Source: Bacillota bacterium
Lineage (GTDB): Bacteria > Bacillota > SHA-98 > Ch115 > JABLXJ01
Direction: 5' to 3'
Assembly: GCA_013178125.1 (NCBI GenBank)
Contig: JABLXJ010000002.1
Coordinates: 124,001-188,000, forward strand
DNA length: 64,000 nt
A program made the position numbers and the translations under genes. Below the pieces are notes generated by a model. It saw nothing but the letters and a program-made list of their open reading frames with translations, was not told where the DNA came from and made no database searches. How positions within the stretch are numbered: the first letter of the stretch is position 1; each line of letters begins with the position of its first letter. Positions 52,648-62,633 of this stretch are shown one piece after another.

Positions 52648-52956
52648 ATGAGCAAGGGGAAAGATGCGCTAGACGAGGGCACGGTTGAGACGCTTATAAA
52701 GAAGATAAGCGAGCTCTCCTCGCGGCTCGAGAAGGCCGAGATAGCGGAGTACATAGAATTCCTGAGGAACCCGAGGAGGATCATATACGTCAATTTTATC
52801 TCTGGGCTGGCGAGGGGGTTTGGTATAGGCCTGGGGACAACGGTGCTGCTGGCGATATTCCTCTACCTGATGTCGCATCTTGTGACCTTGAACCTGCCTG
52901 TGATCGGGAAGTTCATTGCAGACATCGTGAGGATTGTCCGCGATCACCTGCGCTGA
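52648..52956 (+). CDS. DUF5665 membrane protein
   Basis: 102 residues. An N-terminal helical half ('TVETLIKKISELSSRLEKAE') leads into 'IEFLRNPRRIIYVNFISGLARGFGIGLG' and one strongly hydrophobic segment ('TTVLLAIFLYLMSHLV'). This is the DUF5665 pattern common in Bacillota. Function unknown. Confidence 0.85.
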   Translation: MSKGKDALDEGTVETLIKKISELSSRLEKAEIAEYIEFLRNPRRIIYVNFISGLARGFGIGLGTTVLLAIFLYLMSHLVTLNLPVIGKFIADIVRIVRDHLR

Positions 52957-53099
52957 GCTGGCCTATCCGTGAGCTGGTGTATCCGGGCTGGCACATGCTT
53001 AATCGATATATATCGATATGTCTGGTATATTCTGGCGTATCTAGAGTTCTCGCCACTCCTGGGGTCTATCCCGGGTGGAGACTGGGGGTATAGAAATCC

Positions 53100-53756
53100 G
53101 TGGATAGGAGGAAATTAGAGCACTTCAAGGCCATCATAGAAGAACAGAGGTCGCGTCTCCTCGACCGGGTCGAGCAGTTGGATAAAGGCCTCCAGACTTC
53201 CATGAAGGACTCTACCGGGGAATTATCAAGCTATGACAATCACCCTGCTGATGAGGATACCACTATGTATGATAGGGAAAGGGACGTGGGAATCAGGGGT
53301 AATACCATAGGGATCCTCCAGAGGATGGATGACGCGCTGGAGCGGATCGAGTCGGGCGAATACGGCACCTGCGAAAACTGCGGCAGGCAGATAGAGGAGG
53401 AGAGGCTTCTCTCCATCCCCTACACTACGCTTTGCGTTGAATGCCAGAACGAGCTCGAGATCAGCATGCCCGATCGCTTCCGGAGGCCGGTGGAGGAGAA
53501 GGCCCTGGGCGCGCCGTTTGGGGCGCACTTCCTCCGCCCGGACACGCCAGGGATAGATGGAGAGGATGTGTGGCAGGATGTGGCGAAGTACGGTACGTCC
53601 AACAGCCCACAGGATATACCGGGATCAACCGAGTTCGGAGAGGTCTACTGGAACGCCGGGGAGGATGTCGGGGCGGTGGAGGACCTGGATTATATCATCG
53701 ACGAAGGGGATCCTGATGACATCCCGCCTGATCCCGATATCTATAAAAGGGAATGA
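53100..53756 (+). CDS. YteA-family protein (TraR/DksA C4 zinc finger)
   Basis: 218 residues from GTG 53100, GGGGGTATAG upstream. Helical hairpin 'HFKAIIEEQRSRLLDRVEQL', conserved 'ELSSYDNHPADEDTTMYDRERD', zinc finger CENCGRQIEEER...CVEC, and a long acidic tail ending 'DDIPPDPDIYKRE'. YteA proteins are found in spore-formers; DksA-like proteins act on RNA polymerase. It stands alone in front of lspA. Confidence 0.92.
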   Translation: MDRRKLEHFKAIIEEQRSRLLDRVEQLDKGLQTSMKDSTGELSSYDNHPADEDTTMYDRERDVGIRGNTIGILQRMDDALERIESGEYGTCENCGRQIEEERLLSIPYTTLCVECQNELEISMPDRFRRPVEEKALGAPFGAHFLRPDTPGIDGEDVWQDVAKYGTSNSPQDIPGSTEFGEVYWNAGEDVGAVEDLDYIIDEGDPDDIPPDPDIYKRE

Positions 53757-53820
53757 AAGGATATCTAGTTTTGAGGCTGTCTCTTCAAGAATCACCTGAG
53801 CAGGATAGGGGTCGAGCGAA

Positions 53821-54318
53821 TTGAGAGTGAGAGGTCGGGGGCGAATCTACAGGGGAAGGGCGGGCCGGGGAAGCGCTACCCTGGTGATGGTGCTGGTGAT
53901 TATCATATTGACCGTGATTTGCGACCAGCTGAGCAAGATGTGGGTTATGAAGACCTTCCCGGCAGGGGTTAGGGTTCCGGTATGGGATGGGAAAGTTTAC
54001 ATAACGCGGACGGCGAACCCGGGGGCGGCATTTGGCATACTTCCTAACCAGACTGCCTTCCTTATAGTGGTCGCCGCGGTGGTCCTCCTGCTTGTTATTA
54101 TATATGGACGTCACCTTATTGCCAGGAGCCCGGTGCTTCGCTTGGGTTTTGGGCTCGCTGTTGGCGGCGCTCTCGGGAACATGATCGACCGTCTGAGGTT
54201 CGGGCGGGTCACGGATTTCATCGACCTGAAGTTCTGGCCGGTGTTCAACATCGCCGATATTGCCATCGTCTGCGGCGTGGTATTGCTTTTCTGGGGGCTT
54301 CTCAGGCTGACACAGTGA
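53821..54318 (+). CDS. lspA: Lipoprotein signal peptidase (signal peptidase II)
   Basis: 165 residues beginning at TTG 53821. Four membrane segments. Catalytic aspartates in 'GALGNMIDRLRFGRVTDFID' and 'FNIADIAIVCGV', and 'TRTANPGAAFGIL', are the family signatures. It removes signal peptides from prolipoproteins after Lgt acts; lgt is the next gene. The N terminus has about 20 extra basic residues. Confidence 0.96.
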   Translation: MRVRGRGRIYRGRAGRGSATLVMVLVIIILTVICDQLSKMWVMKTFPAGVRVPVWDGKVYITRTANPGAAFGILPNQTAFLIVVAAVVLLLVIIYGRHLIARSPVLRLGFGLAVGGALGNMIDRLRFGRVTDFIDLKFWPVFNIADIAIVCGVVLLFWGLLRLTQ

Positions 54319-54420
54319 CCTGACATAATGGCCTATGCAGTGGCCTGATAGGTGGTCTGATACGGGACGATCCAGTGGCCCGATTGAGCGGCGCAGGATC
54401 CAGGTCAGGGGAGGGCTAAT

Positions 54421-55203
54421 GTGAGACCAATTCTATTTTATGTACATAAGGTGCCAGTCTTCTCCTACGGCTTCATGATCGCCATTGCGTTCATCGCCGG
54501 GACGATCCTCGGCGTGCGCGAGGCCAGGAGGAGGGGGATCGAACCTGAGAAGGTCATTGACCTGGCCCTTTGCCTCTGCATTTCGGGCATTATAGGGGCA
54601 AGGCTGCTTTACATCCTGCTGGACCTGCCTGCATACTGGGGAGAGCCGCTCGAGGTTCTAAGGTTCAAAGATGGTGGGCTCTCGTTTCACGGCGGGTTGT
54701 TTGCAGCGATCCTCGCGGGGATCTGGTTTTGCAAGAGGTCTGGCGTGAACCCGTGGGTCATGGCAGATGTGGCAGCTGCACCGGTCGCGCTGGGTTACAG
54801 CATAGCACGGATTGGTTGTTTCCTGAATGGGTGCTGTTACGGCGTTGCGAGCAACATCCCGTGGGCCATAGCCTGCGCTGCAGGGGACGCTACGAGGAGG
54901 CACCCGACGCAGCTCTACGCCGCCCTTGGGAGCCTGGTGATCTTCGCGATCCTCATGAGCCTGCGTGGCCACAGAAGGTTTCCAGGTTTCCTCATGTTCC
55001 TCTATGTCGGACTTTATTCCATCCTGAGGTTCGTCGTCGAGGTATTCCGGGATGTTCCGAGGTTCGCGGGGCCTCTCTCCATAGCCCAGGTTGCGAGCGT
55101 AATTGTGGGTTTTGCGGCGTTTGCCTGTATCCACCTTCTCTCGGAGGAGCCGGGTAGAAAGGCAGGTCGGACGCTCGGTGATCCGCACAGTCACGGCAGG
55201 TGA
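54421..55203 (+). CDS. lgt: Prolipoprotein diacylglyceryl transferase
   Basis: 260 residues from GTG 54421 behind GGGAGGG. 'FSYGFMIAIAFIAG', 'GGLSFHGGLFAAI' with H90, 'SIARIGCFLNGCCYG' and 'RHPTQLYAALGSL' define Lgt. It attaches diacylglycerol to the lipobox cysteine. Having lspA and lgt adjacent completes lipoprotein maturation here. It overlaps the pseudouridine synthase gene by about 26 bases. Confidence 0.96.
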   Translation: MRPILFYVHKVPVFSYGFMIAIAFIAGTILGVREARRRGIEPEKVIDLALCLCISGIIGARLLYILLDLPAYWGEPLEVLRFKDGGLSFHGGLFAAILAGIWFCKRSGVNPWVMADVAAAPVALGYSIARIGCFLNGCCYGVASNIPWAIACAAGDATRRHPTQLYAALGSLVIFAILMSLRGHRRFPGFLMFLYVGLYSILRFVVEVFRDVPRFAGPLSIAQVASVIVGFAAFACIHLLSEEPGRKAGRTLGDPHSHGR

Positions 55204-56149
55204 AGGGGATGAGGGGGCAAGGCTCGATGTCTTCCTGGCCAGGACCCTGGCCGGAGACATACCATCCCGGGCATTTGCGCGCAAGCTGATAGACCTGCGC
55301 AGGATATCGGTGAACGGGAATGCCGCCAGACCAAGCTACAGGATGCGTGCAGGCGACCAGGTCGAGGCGGCTATACCGGAGCCGGAGCCGCCGCGATGCG
55401 AGCCTGAGGATATACCCCTCCACGTCCTGTATGAGGATTCGGACATAATCGTGGTAAATAAGCCGAGGGGCATGGTGGTGCATCCTGCCGCCGGGAACCC
55501 CGCCCACACGCTGGTGAATGCCCTGCTGGCGCACTGTAGCGACCTTTCGGGCATAGGCGGGGAGATGCGGCCGGGGATCGTGCACCGGCTTGATAAGGGT
55601 ACGTCTGGGGTCATGGTGGCAGCGAAAAATGATTTTGCCCACGCGGGCCTGGCCGTCCAGCTGAAGGCGCATGAAATGGAGAAGACCTATCTCGCCCTCG
55701 TGCACGGTGAGGTCAGGGAGGGGAAGGGGACCATCAGGACCTACATAGGGAGGCACCCGGTGCACCGCAAGAAGATGGCCGTGGTCGATGAGGGCCGGGG
55801 TAAGATCGCCATAACTCATTTCGAGGTCCTTGAGCGCTTTGAGACCCTTGAACGTCTCGGTCTCGGTGTGTCTGAGCGTTTCACCCTTCTCAAGATCATC
55901 CTGGAGACGGGTAGGACCCACCAGATCCGAGTCCACATGGCGAACATCGGTCACCCTATCGTGTGCGACAATGTCTATGGCCGCCGCAGGTGCGAGTTTG
56001 ATATAACCGGGCAGGCTCTCCATGCGTGGAAGCTCAAGCTCCGCCACCCCAGGACGCTGGAGGAGATGAGGTTTTGTGCACCTGTGCCTGCGGATATGCA
56101 GGGGATAATAGACTCGCTTCGAACGTTCCCGCTTCGAACCGGTGATTGA
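55178..56149 (+). CDS. RluD-type pseudouridine synthase
   Basis: About 323 residues from GTG 55178 inside the end of lgt; a more upstream start at 55103 gives an atypical N terminus. S4 domain ('ARLDVFLARTLAGDIPSRAF'), then 'IVVNKPRGMVVHPAAGN' and the catalytic 'GIVHRLDKGTSGVMVAAKN' with Asp, followed by 'LETGRTHQIRVHMANIGHPI'. RluA/RluD family, modifying 23S rRNA. The pyr promoter starts at its stop codon. Confidence 0.93.
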   Translation: MIRTVTAGEGDEGARLDVFLARTLAGDIPSRAFARKLIDLRRISVNGNAARPSYRMRAGDQVEAAIPEPEPPRCEPEDIPLHVLYEDSDIIVVNKPRGMVVHPAAGNPAHTLVNALLAHCSDLSGIGGEMRPGIVHRLDKGTSGVMVAAKNDFAHAGLAVQLKAHEMEKTYLALVHGEVREGKGTIRTYIGRHPVHRKKMAVVDEGRGKIAITHFEVLERFETLERLGLGVSERFTLLKIILETGRTHQIRVHMANIGHPIVCDNVYGRRRCEFDITGQALHAWKLKLRHPRTLEEMRFCAPVPADMQGIIDSLRTFPLRTGD

Positions 56150-56174
56150 CAATGGACTGGCCTTCTGATATATT
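56146..56174 (+). promoter_or_regulatory. Consensus sigma-A promoter of the pyr operon
   Basis: TTGACA at 56146-56151, exactly 17 bases, TATATT at 56169-56174. The -35 box overlaps the stop codon of the preceding gene. Transcription would start near 56181, leaving about a 200-base leader before pyrR. Confidence 0.9.
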
Positions 56175-56230
56175 AGCGTGGAAAGGATCGCTGTGGAAAG
56201 GATTAGTAATGCAACGATTCCCTTTAAGCT

Positions 56231-56244
56231 GGTCCGGCGAGGCT
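56231..56244 (+). promoter_or_regulatory. PyrR-binding element in the pyr leader
   Basis: GGTCCGGCGAGGCT matches the PyrR binding-loop consensus ARUCCNGNGAGGYU at all defined positions except the first. It is followed by TGGCAAGG as in other pyr leaders. UMP-bound PyrR here would stabilise the anti-antiterminator and let the downstream terminator form. Confidence 0.85.
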
Positions 56245-56270
56245 GGCAAGGGGTTGAATGTAATGTGTTG

Positions 56271-56303
56271 AGGCCTTCTCGCCGGAGCGGGAAGGCCTTT
56301 GTT
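56271..56303 (+). terminator. Attenuator terminator of the pyr leader
   Basis: AGGCCTTCTCGC pairs with GCGGGAAGGCCT (12 pairs, one U-G) around CGGA, followed by TTTGTT. It lies 27 bases behind the PyrR-binding element, giving a complete binding-loop/terminator attenuator ahead of pyrR. Confidence 0.88.
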
Positions 56304-56324
56304 GATAAGGGCTCAGTGTGATAG

Positions 56325-56978
<654 letters not shown>

Positions 56979-57082
56979 ATGCAGACCTTGCGCAGGCCCG
57001 CCCCGACCCGGGGATGGGCTCAGGTTTGGGCTGTAACATAGAGATAATGTAACGAAAACGAGGTGGAGGGTGAGGCGGATAT

Positions 57083-58024
57083 ATGCCACTCAAGAGCAAG
57101 GATGTGCTTGGCCTGGAGGATCTCTCGGTCGAGGAGATCGAGCTTATCCTGCAGACAGCGGAGCCGTGCAAGCAGATATTCACGCGCGATATCAAGAAGC
57201 TGCCGACGCTCAGGGGCAAGACCATGGTCAACCTGTTTTACGAACCCAGCACGCGGACGCGGACGTCTTTTGAGCTTGCGGGGAAGTGGATGAGCGCGGA
57301 TGTGACGAATATCGCAACGGCGTCAAGCAGCGTGGTCAAAGGGGAGAGCTTGAAGGATACGGCCAGGACCCTTGAGGCGCTCGGCGCCAATATAATAGTG
57401 ATCCGCCACCAGATGGCCGGTGCTCCTCACGTGATAGCCAGGTGCGTCAAGGCATCCGTGATCAATGCCGGGGATGGAATGCACGAGCATCCGACCCAGG
57501 GGCTCCTGGACCTTTACACGATTCGGGAGCACAAGGGGCGCATCGCGGGGCTCAAGGTTGTCATAATCGGTGATATCTTGCACAGCCGCGTCGCCAAGTC
57601 CAACATCTGGGGGCTCACGAAACTCGGCGCCGAGGTTACGGTGTGCGGGCCGCCCACGCTCATCCCGCAGGGTATAGAGAGGATGGGCGTCAATGTGGAA
57701 TACGACCTCGATGTGGCGCTCCGCGGTGCCGATGTCGTGAACATTCTCAGGATTCAGCTCGAACGCCAGAAGAAAGGCTTGTTCCCGACCATCCGCGAGT
57801 ATTCCAGGCTTTACGGGGTAAATGCGAAGCGGCTCAGGGCCGCCAGGCCCGATATTCTCGTAATGCACCCCGGCCCCGCAAACCTCGGCGTGGAGATAAC
57901 CGGGGATGTCGCGGAAGGTGTCCGTTCCGTTATTCATGAGCAGGTGACCAACGGGGTGGCCGTAAGGATGGCGCTCTTGTATCTTTTGTCAGGTGGAGGT
58001 GCCTCGGGTGAGATTGCTGGTTAA
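57083..58024 (+). CDS. pyrB: Aspartate carbamoyltransferase catalytic subunit
   Basis: 313 residues. '[15 protein letters not shown]' binds carbamoyl phosphate, '[19 protein letters not shown]' and '[11 protein letters not shown]' complete the active site. First committed step of pyrimidine synthesis. GGTGAGGCGG precedes the ATG. Its last 17 bases overlap pyrC. No regulatory pyrI gene, as usual in Bacillota. Confidence 0.97.
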   Translation: MPLKSKDVLGLEDLSVEEIELILQTAEPCKQIFTRDIKKLPTLRGKTMVNLFYEPSTRTRTSFELAGKWMSADVTNIATASSSVVKGESLKDTARTLEALGANIIVIRHQMAGAPHVIARCVKASVINAGDGMHEHPTQGLLDLYTIREHKGRIAGLKVVIIGDILHSRVAKSNIWGLTKLGAEVTVCGPPTLIPQGIERMGVNVEYDLDVALRGADVVNILRIQLERQKKGLFPTIREYSRLYGVNAKRLRAARPDILVMHPGPANLGVEITGDVAEGVRSVIHEQVTNGVAVRMALLYLLSGGGASGEIAG

Positions 58025-59378
58025 GGGTGGGAGGGTCATCGACCCGGAGGCCGGGCTCGATGAGGTCCTGGATATTCTGATTGAGAATGGAAAGATAGTA
58101 TCAGTGGCCAGCGGCATCCCGGCCAAGGGTATCCCGGCCAGGGTCGGGGCCGGAGCAGGAGCTGGGACTGGGACTGGGGCTGGGGGAGGGGCAGGGATCG
58201 AGACGGTCGATGAGGTCGTTGATGCCTCGGGAATGATTGTGACGCCGGGCCTTGTGGACATGCATGTGCACCTGCGCGAGCCGGGCAGGGAGGACGAGGA
58301 GACCATCGAGACGGGGACTGCTGCAGCGGCTGCAGGTGGGTTCACGTCGATCGCCTGCATGCCAAACACAACCCCTCCGCTGGATACAGGCGCCTTCGTG
58401 GAGGCGGTCCGGATGCGGGCAGCGCGTGCCGGCCTGGTGAACGTCTTCCCTGTTGGAGCCATAACCAAGGGGCTGGCCGGGGAGGAGCTAGCTGAGATCG
58501 GGGAGCTTCGCGATGCGGGCGTCGTCGGACTCTCTGATGATGGCAGGAGCGTGATGAATGCCGAGGTCATGCGCCGGGCGATGGAATACGCGCAGATGTT
58601 CGACCTTCCCGTCATCCCGCATTGCGAGGACACCAACCTCACCGCGGGCGGCGTGATGAACGAGGGTTACATGTCGACGGTGCTCGGCCTCAAGGGGATG
58701 AGCCCCGCAGCTGAGGAGGCGATGGTTGCCCGGGATATCATCCTGGCGGAGCTCACCGGCGCTCGCCTGCACATCACCCATGTGAGCACGGCCGGCTCCG
58801 TGCGGCTTATAAGGGATGCCAAGCGGCGCGGCGTGCGGGTGACGGCCGATGCGACTCCTCACCACTTCACGCTGACGGATGAGGCGGTGCGGACCTATGA
58901 CACCAATACCAAGATGAACCCACCGCTGAGGACCCGGGAGGATGTGGAAGCCATCAGGATGGGCCTCGCCGACGGCACGATCGATGCCATCGCAAGCGAC
59001 CACGCGCCGCATACTTTTGAGGAGAAGGATGTAGAGTATGATAATGCGCCTTTCGGCATAATCGGCCTCGAGACCTCGCTCCCATTGGCCCTGACGGAGC
59101 TTGTCGGAGGGGGCTACCTTCCCCTCGGGGAACTCATAAGGAGGATGTCGTCCAACCCGGCGCGAATCCTCGGCCTGGGAGACAAGAAGGCGGGGATCGT
59201 TGCCGGCGCCGACGCTGACCTGACGGTAATAGATGTGAAGAGGGAATTCACAGTCGATATCAACGAATTCCGGTCGCTCTCGCGGAATTCGCCCTTCGGC
59301 GGGCGGAGGCTGAAGGGACAAGCCTTCGCCACGATCGTGGGAGGCCGGGTGGTGTTCAAACGATGGGTAGCGGTATAG
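58008..59378 (+). CDS. pyrC: Dihydroorotase
   Basis: About 456 residues from GTG 58008, eight bases after GGAGG and inside the pyrB end. Metal motif '[14 protein letters not shown]', then 'PHCEDTNL', '[14 protein letters not shown]' and 'IASDHAPHT' mark a class I dihydroorotase. Residues about 40-62 form a Gly/Ala/Thr-rich low-complexity insert encoded by a G-rich near-repeat at 58141-58197, absent from typical family members and located in the N-terminal beta domain away from the active site. Confidence 0.96.
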   Translation: MRLLVKGGRVIDPEAGLDEVLDILIENGKIVSVASGIPAKGIPARVGAGAGAGTGTGAGGGAGIETVDEVVDASGMIVTPGLVDMHVHLREPGREDEETIETGTAAAAAGGFTSIACMPNTTPPLDTGAFVEAVRMRAARAGLVNVFPVGAITKGLAGEELAEIGELRDAGVVGLSDDGRSVMNAEVMRRAMEYAQMFDLPVIPHCEDTNLTAGGVMNEGYMSTVLGLKGMSPAAEEAMVARDIILAELTGARLHITHVSTAGSVRLIRDAKRRGVRVTADATPHHFTLTDEAVRTYDTNTKMNPPLRTREDVEAIRMGLADGTIDAIASDHAPHTFEEKDVEYDNAPFGIIGLETSLPLALTELVGGGYLPLGELIRRMSSNPARILGLGDKKAGIVAGADADLTVIDVKREFTVDINEFRSLSRNSPFGGRRLKGQAFATIVGGRVVFKRWVAV

Positions 59379-60388
59379 GGGAAGGCATTGAAAGCAAGCC
59401 GGTGCAGGTTACGGCGCGGGTCATCTCGAACGTGGAGATTGCACCGTCTGTCTTCCGGATGTCCCTTGATGCGGCCGGGATTGCCCGGTCCGCCCTGCCT
59501 GGGCAGTTCGTGCATGTGGCATGCCATGGCCCATTGAGCCTGGACCCGCTTTTAAGAAGGCCGTTCAGCATCTGCGGGGTTGACAGGCAGGGTGGGGCCA
59601 TCGACATCATCTACCAGGTGGTTGGCCGCGGCACGGAGCTGCTCTCGCGAATCGCCGTGGGGGTGGGGGGCTCGGGCCGGCAGGCAGCCGTCGACATCCT
59701 CGGGCCGCTCGGCCGCGGGTTCGGCATCCCCAGGGACGCGCTGCCCGCCAATCTGCCGGGCCGGCCAGACACATCGGAGGCACGATACGGGCCAGGTGCG
59801 CCAGGCGCGCCGTGTGCGTGTGCTGTTAGTCCTGTGCTTCTCGTGGGCGGAGGGCTCGGCGTTGCGCCCCTCATCTTCCTTGCGCAGGCCCTCGCCGGGC
59901 AGGGGATACAAGCAGATGTTATAGTGGGAGCCAGGTCGCGCGACCTGATTCTGGGCGTTGAGGAATTCGCGCAGCTTGGATGCGATGTGGAGCTCGCCAC
60001 CGAGGACGGGTCGGCGGGGGCCCGGGGTCTCGTTACGGAGCTGGTCGAGCGGCGGCTTGGTCTTGGTGCGCTGGCTGATGGGCGCGCTGGTGCGCACACT
60101 GATGGGCGCGTCGATGGAGGGCATGTTGATGGGCGTGGGGCTCCGGCCGTGCGCTACGCTGCCGTCTTTGCGTGCGGGCCGGCGGCCATGCTCGAGGCGG
60201 TAGCCCGCCTGGCGATGGAGCGGGGCGTCCCGTGCCAGGTGTCCCTGGAGGAGCGAATGGCCTGCGGGGTGGGCGCGTGTCTCGGCTGCGTTGTGAAGAC
60301 CAGGGCAGGGTACAGGCGCGTATGCGCCGACGGGCCCGTGTTTGATGCTGTGGATGTCTTCTTTTTATCTGCCTCCCCCGCGGGGTGA
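59363..60388 (+). CDS. pyrK: Dihydroorotate dehydrogenase B electron-transfer subunit
   Basis: 341 residues, about 80 longer than usual PyrK. FAD domain 'PLLRRPFSICGVDRQGGAID', NAD part 'VLLVGGGLGVAPLIFLAQAL', and the 2Fe-2S site 'ERMACGVGACLGCVVKT' plus 'RRVCADGPVF'. Extra length comes from two low-complexity inserts: a Pro/Gly/Ala stretch near residues 130-153 and a 'DGR.GAHTDGRVDGGHVDGRG' repeat near 235-260. It passes electrons from dihydroorotate to NAD together with PyrD. Overlaps pyrC by 16 bases. Confidence 0.94.
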   Translation: MGSGIGEGIESKPVQVTARVISNVEIAPSVFRMSLDAAGIARSALPGQFVHVACHGPLSLDPLLRRPFSICGVDRQGGAIDIIYQVVGRGTELLSRIAVGVGGSGRQAAVDILGPLGRGFGIPRDALPANLPGRPDTSEARYGPGAPGAPCACAVSPVLLVGGGLGVAPLIFLAQALAGQGIQADVIVGARSRDLILGVEEFAQLGCDVELATEDGSAGARGLVTELVERRLGLGALADGRAGAHTDGRVDGGHVDGRGAPAVRYAAVFACGPAAMLEAVARLAMERGVPCQVSLEERMACGVGACLGCVVKTRAGYRRVCADGPVFDAVDVFFLSASPAG

Positions 60389-60548
60389 TCTGTTAAGTAA
60401 CAGCCTGATGCCCATGCCATATACAGGTGGCGCGATACCTGAAACGCGCCCCATCCCATAATGCGGTAAAGATTTATGGGGGGTGTTTGAGCTGGCGGAG
60501 CCGGATCCGGATGTACGTAGAGATGTAGATGTGTGCAGGGGTATATAC

Positions 60549-61583
60549 ATGGATGAGGATGAAGGTAATGGTGGGGATGCGGATGTCAGGGTGAAAGAAG
60601 GGTTGCAAAAACAGGATCCAGAGCCTGACTTGCGTGTCGCAATTGGGTCGATTCAGCTCAAGAATCCCGTGATGGTTGCATCCGGGACCTTCGGCTTCGG
60701 TGAGGAATACAGCAGGTTTTACAACCTTGAAGAGCTCGGGGCCATAGTTGTCAAGGGCCTCACCCTCAGGCCGCGCGAGGGCAACCCTTCGCCTCGAATA
60801 GTGGAAACCCCCGCCGGGATGCTGAACTCCATCGGGCTCCAGAACCCGGGCGTGGACGCGTTTATTGAGCGGGAACTCCCCCGGCTCAGGGGGTACAGGG
60901 TCCCGGTGATTGCCAATATATCAGGAGATGCCTTCGAGGATTATTTCGAGATCGCGGAGCGCCTCGATGGCGTCCCGGGCGTGGCGGGCCTGGAGGTGAA
61001 TGTATCCTGCCCCAATGTGGCGAAAGGCGGCCTCGCCTTCGGCCTGGATCCCGACTCGGTCTACAAGGTCACGCGGGGTATCCGCAAGAGGGTTAAGACA
61101 ACGGTCATCGTGAAACTCTCACCTAATGTTCAGGATATCGTCGCGATCGCCAGGGCGGCGGAGCAGGGCGGCGCGGATGCCGTTTCGCTCATCAATACCC
61201 TGACGGGCATGGTCATCGACGTGCAGCGTGCGCGGCCGGCCCTTGCGAATATCTTCGGCGGCCTGTCGGGGCCATGTGTGAGGCCGGTGGCCGTGCGGAT
61301 GACATGGCAGGTGGCGCGGGAGGTCGGGGTTCCCGTGATAGGCATGGGCGGCATCATCACAGGCCGCGACGCCCTGGAATTCATCATGGCCGGCGCGTCG
61401 GCCGTGGCGGTGGGCACGGGCAGCTTCGTGCAGCCGCGGGCGGCGCTCGAGGTCGTGGAGGGCATCCGTTCATACATGGTGGAGAGGGGCTACGCTTCGG
61501 TTGAGGCCCTGCGCGGCCTTGCCTGGAATGTTCATGGCGTGGCGCCGGCGAGCCCGAACGATAAGGGCGAGCCCGCACGATAG
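60549..61583 (+). CDS. pyrD: Dihydroorotate dehydrogenase B catalytic subunit
   Basis: About 344 residues from ATG 60549, after CAGGGG; GTG 60483 is in frame further up. The first 30 residues are acidic and variable; the family domain starts at 'LRVAIGSIQLKNPVMVASGT'. 'GLEVNVSCPNVAKGG' holds the class 1B catalytic Cys, 'VGVPVIGMGGIITGRDALEF' and 'GASAVAVGTGSFVQP' the FMN phosphate site. Works with PyrK. Confidence 0.95.
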   Translation: MDEDEGNGGDADVRVKEGLQKQDPEPDLRVAIGSIQLKNPVMVASGTFGFGEEYSRFYNLEELGAIVVKGLTLRPREGNPSPRIVETPAGMLNSIGLQNPGVDAFIERELPRLRGYRVPVIANISGDAFEDYFEIAERLDGVPGVAGLEVNVSCPNVAKGGLAFGLDPDSVYKVTRGIRKRVKTTVIVKLSPNVQDIVAIARAAEQGGADAVSLINTLTGMVIDVQRARPALANIFGGLSGPCVRPVAVRMTWQVAREVGVPVIGMGGIITGRDALEFIMAGASAVAVGTGSFVQPRAALEVVEGIRSYMVERGYASVEALRGLAWNVHGVAPASPNDKGEPAR

Positions 61584-61642
61584 CCTGGAGGTTTGGAGTA
61601 GTTTTGGGGGGGTAGGTTTTACGGGGGTACCTATCATCAGCA

Positions 61643-62491
61643 GTGAAAGCGGGTGCATTTATGGGTGCATCTATGAAAACATCTAATATGCTCAATATTA
61701 AAGGGAACAATAAGGGGAAACCCGCGCCCCCGGGCGAGGCTGGCCGCAGGGTGATCGTTGCGCTTGATGTCTCCTCTGTGAACGAGGCCATCGCCCTGGT
61801 GGACAGGCTCTTGGAATTCACAGATTCATTCAAGGTCGGGATGGAGCTTTTCTATGCAGCAGGCCCCGCAGTGATAGATAAGATCAGGCAGAGGGGAGGG
61901 AGGGTTTTCCTGGATCTGAAGCTCCACGACATCCCGAACACGGTCGGCGCAGCTGCCGCAAGTCTCTCGAGGCTCGGGGTATGGATGTTCAATGTCCATG
62001 CATCGGGGGGGCTCGATATGATGAAACGAGCGGCCCAGTCAGTATCGGGGGCGGTGTCGGAGGCGGCCCTCGGGCCTGTTGTGGGCCTCGGCATGGAGAG
62101 GCCGAGGGTGCTCGCGGTCACGGTGCTCACGAGCATCGACGATAGGAGCCTCAGGGGCGAGCTCGGGGTCGCGCGCTCGGCCGCCGAGCAGGTGGTGGTG
62201 CTCGCCGGGCTCGCGAAGGAGGCCGGGCTTGATGGGGTTGTCGCCTCCCCGAGGGAGGCGCAGGCGATACGTGAGGCCTGCGGGCCTGAATTCATCATAG
62301 TCACCCCGGGTGTAAGGCCGGCCTGGGCCGAGGCGGGCGATCAGAGGCGCGTCGCTTCGCCGGCCGAGGCGTTCAGGGCGGGGGCCGATTACATCGTGGT
62401 CGGACGGCCGGTAACGCAGGCACCAGACCCGGCGGGTGCCATGAAGCGCATCATAGAGGAGGTTTCCGGCATCATAGACGCCGGGGAATAG
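61643..62491 (+). CDS. pyrF: Orotidine 5'-phosphate decarboxylase
   Basis: Up to 282 residues. The enzyme proper begins at 'RRVIVALDVSSVNEA'; the preceding 35 residues are variable, and starts at 61643 (GTG), 61661 or 61673 are all possible. Catalytic 'VFLDLKLHDIPNTVGAA' and phosphate-binding 'FIIVTPGVRP' with 'GADYIVVGRPVTQAPDP' are intact. It makes UMP from OMP. Confidence 0.95.
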   Translation: MKAGAFMGASMKTSNMLNIKGNNKGKPAPPGEAGRRVIVALDVSSVNEAIALVDRLLEFTDSFKVGMELFYAAGPAVIDKIRQRGGRVFLDLKLHDIPNTVGAAAASLSRLGVWMFNVHASGGLDMMKRAAQSVSGAVSEAALGPVVGLGMERPRVLAVTVLTSIDDRSLRGELGVARSAAEQVVVLAGLAKEAGLDGVVASPREAQAIREACGPEFIIVTPGVRPAWAEAGDQRRVASPAEAFRAGADYIVVGRPVTQAPDPAGAMKRIIEEVSGIIDAGE

Positions 62492-62633
62492 GTGCAGGCT
62501 TATCGGGGGGGAGTAGGCACATCAAGCCGGGGAACCAGTCCGTGAGGTAGAGACAGACTTAGGATAATGTAGATGGTTTAGGCAGATAACCAGAACAGGC
62601 CTATGGGAAGGAACAGGAGGCTGTTTTGCGATA

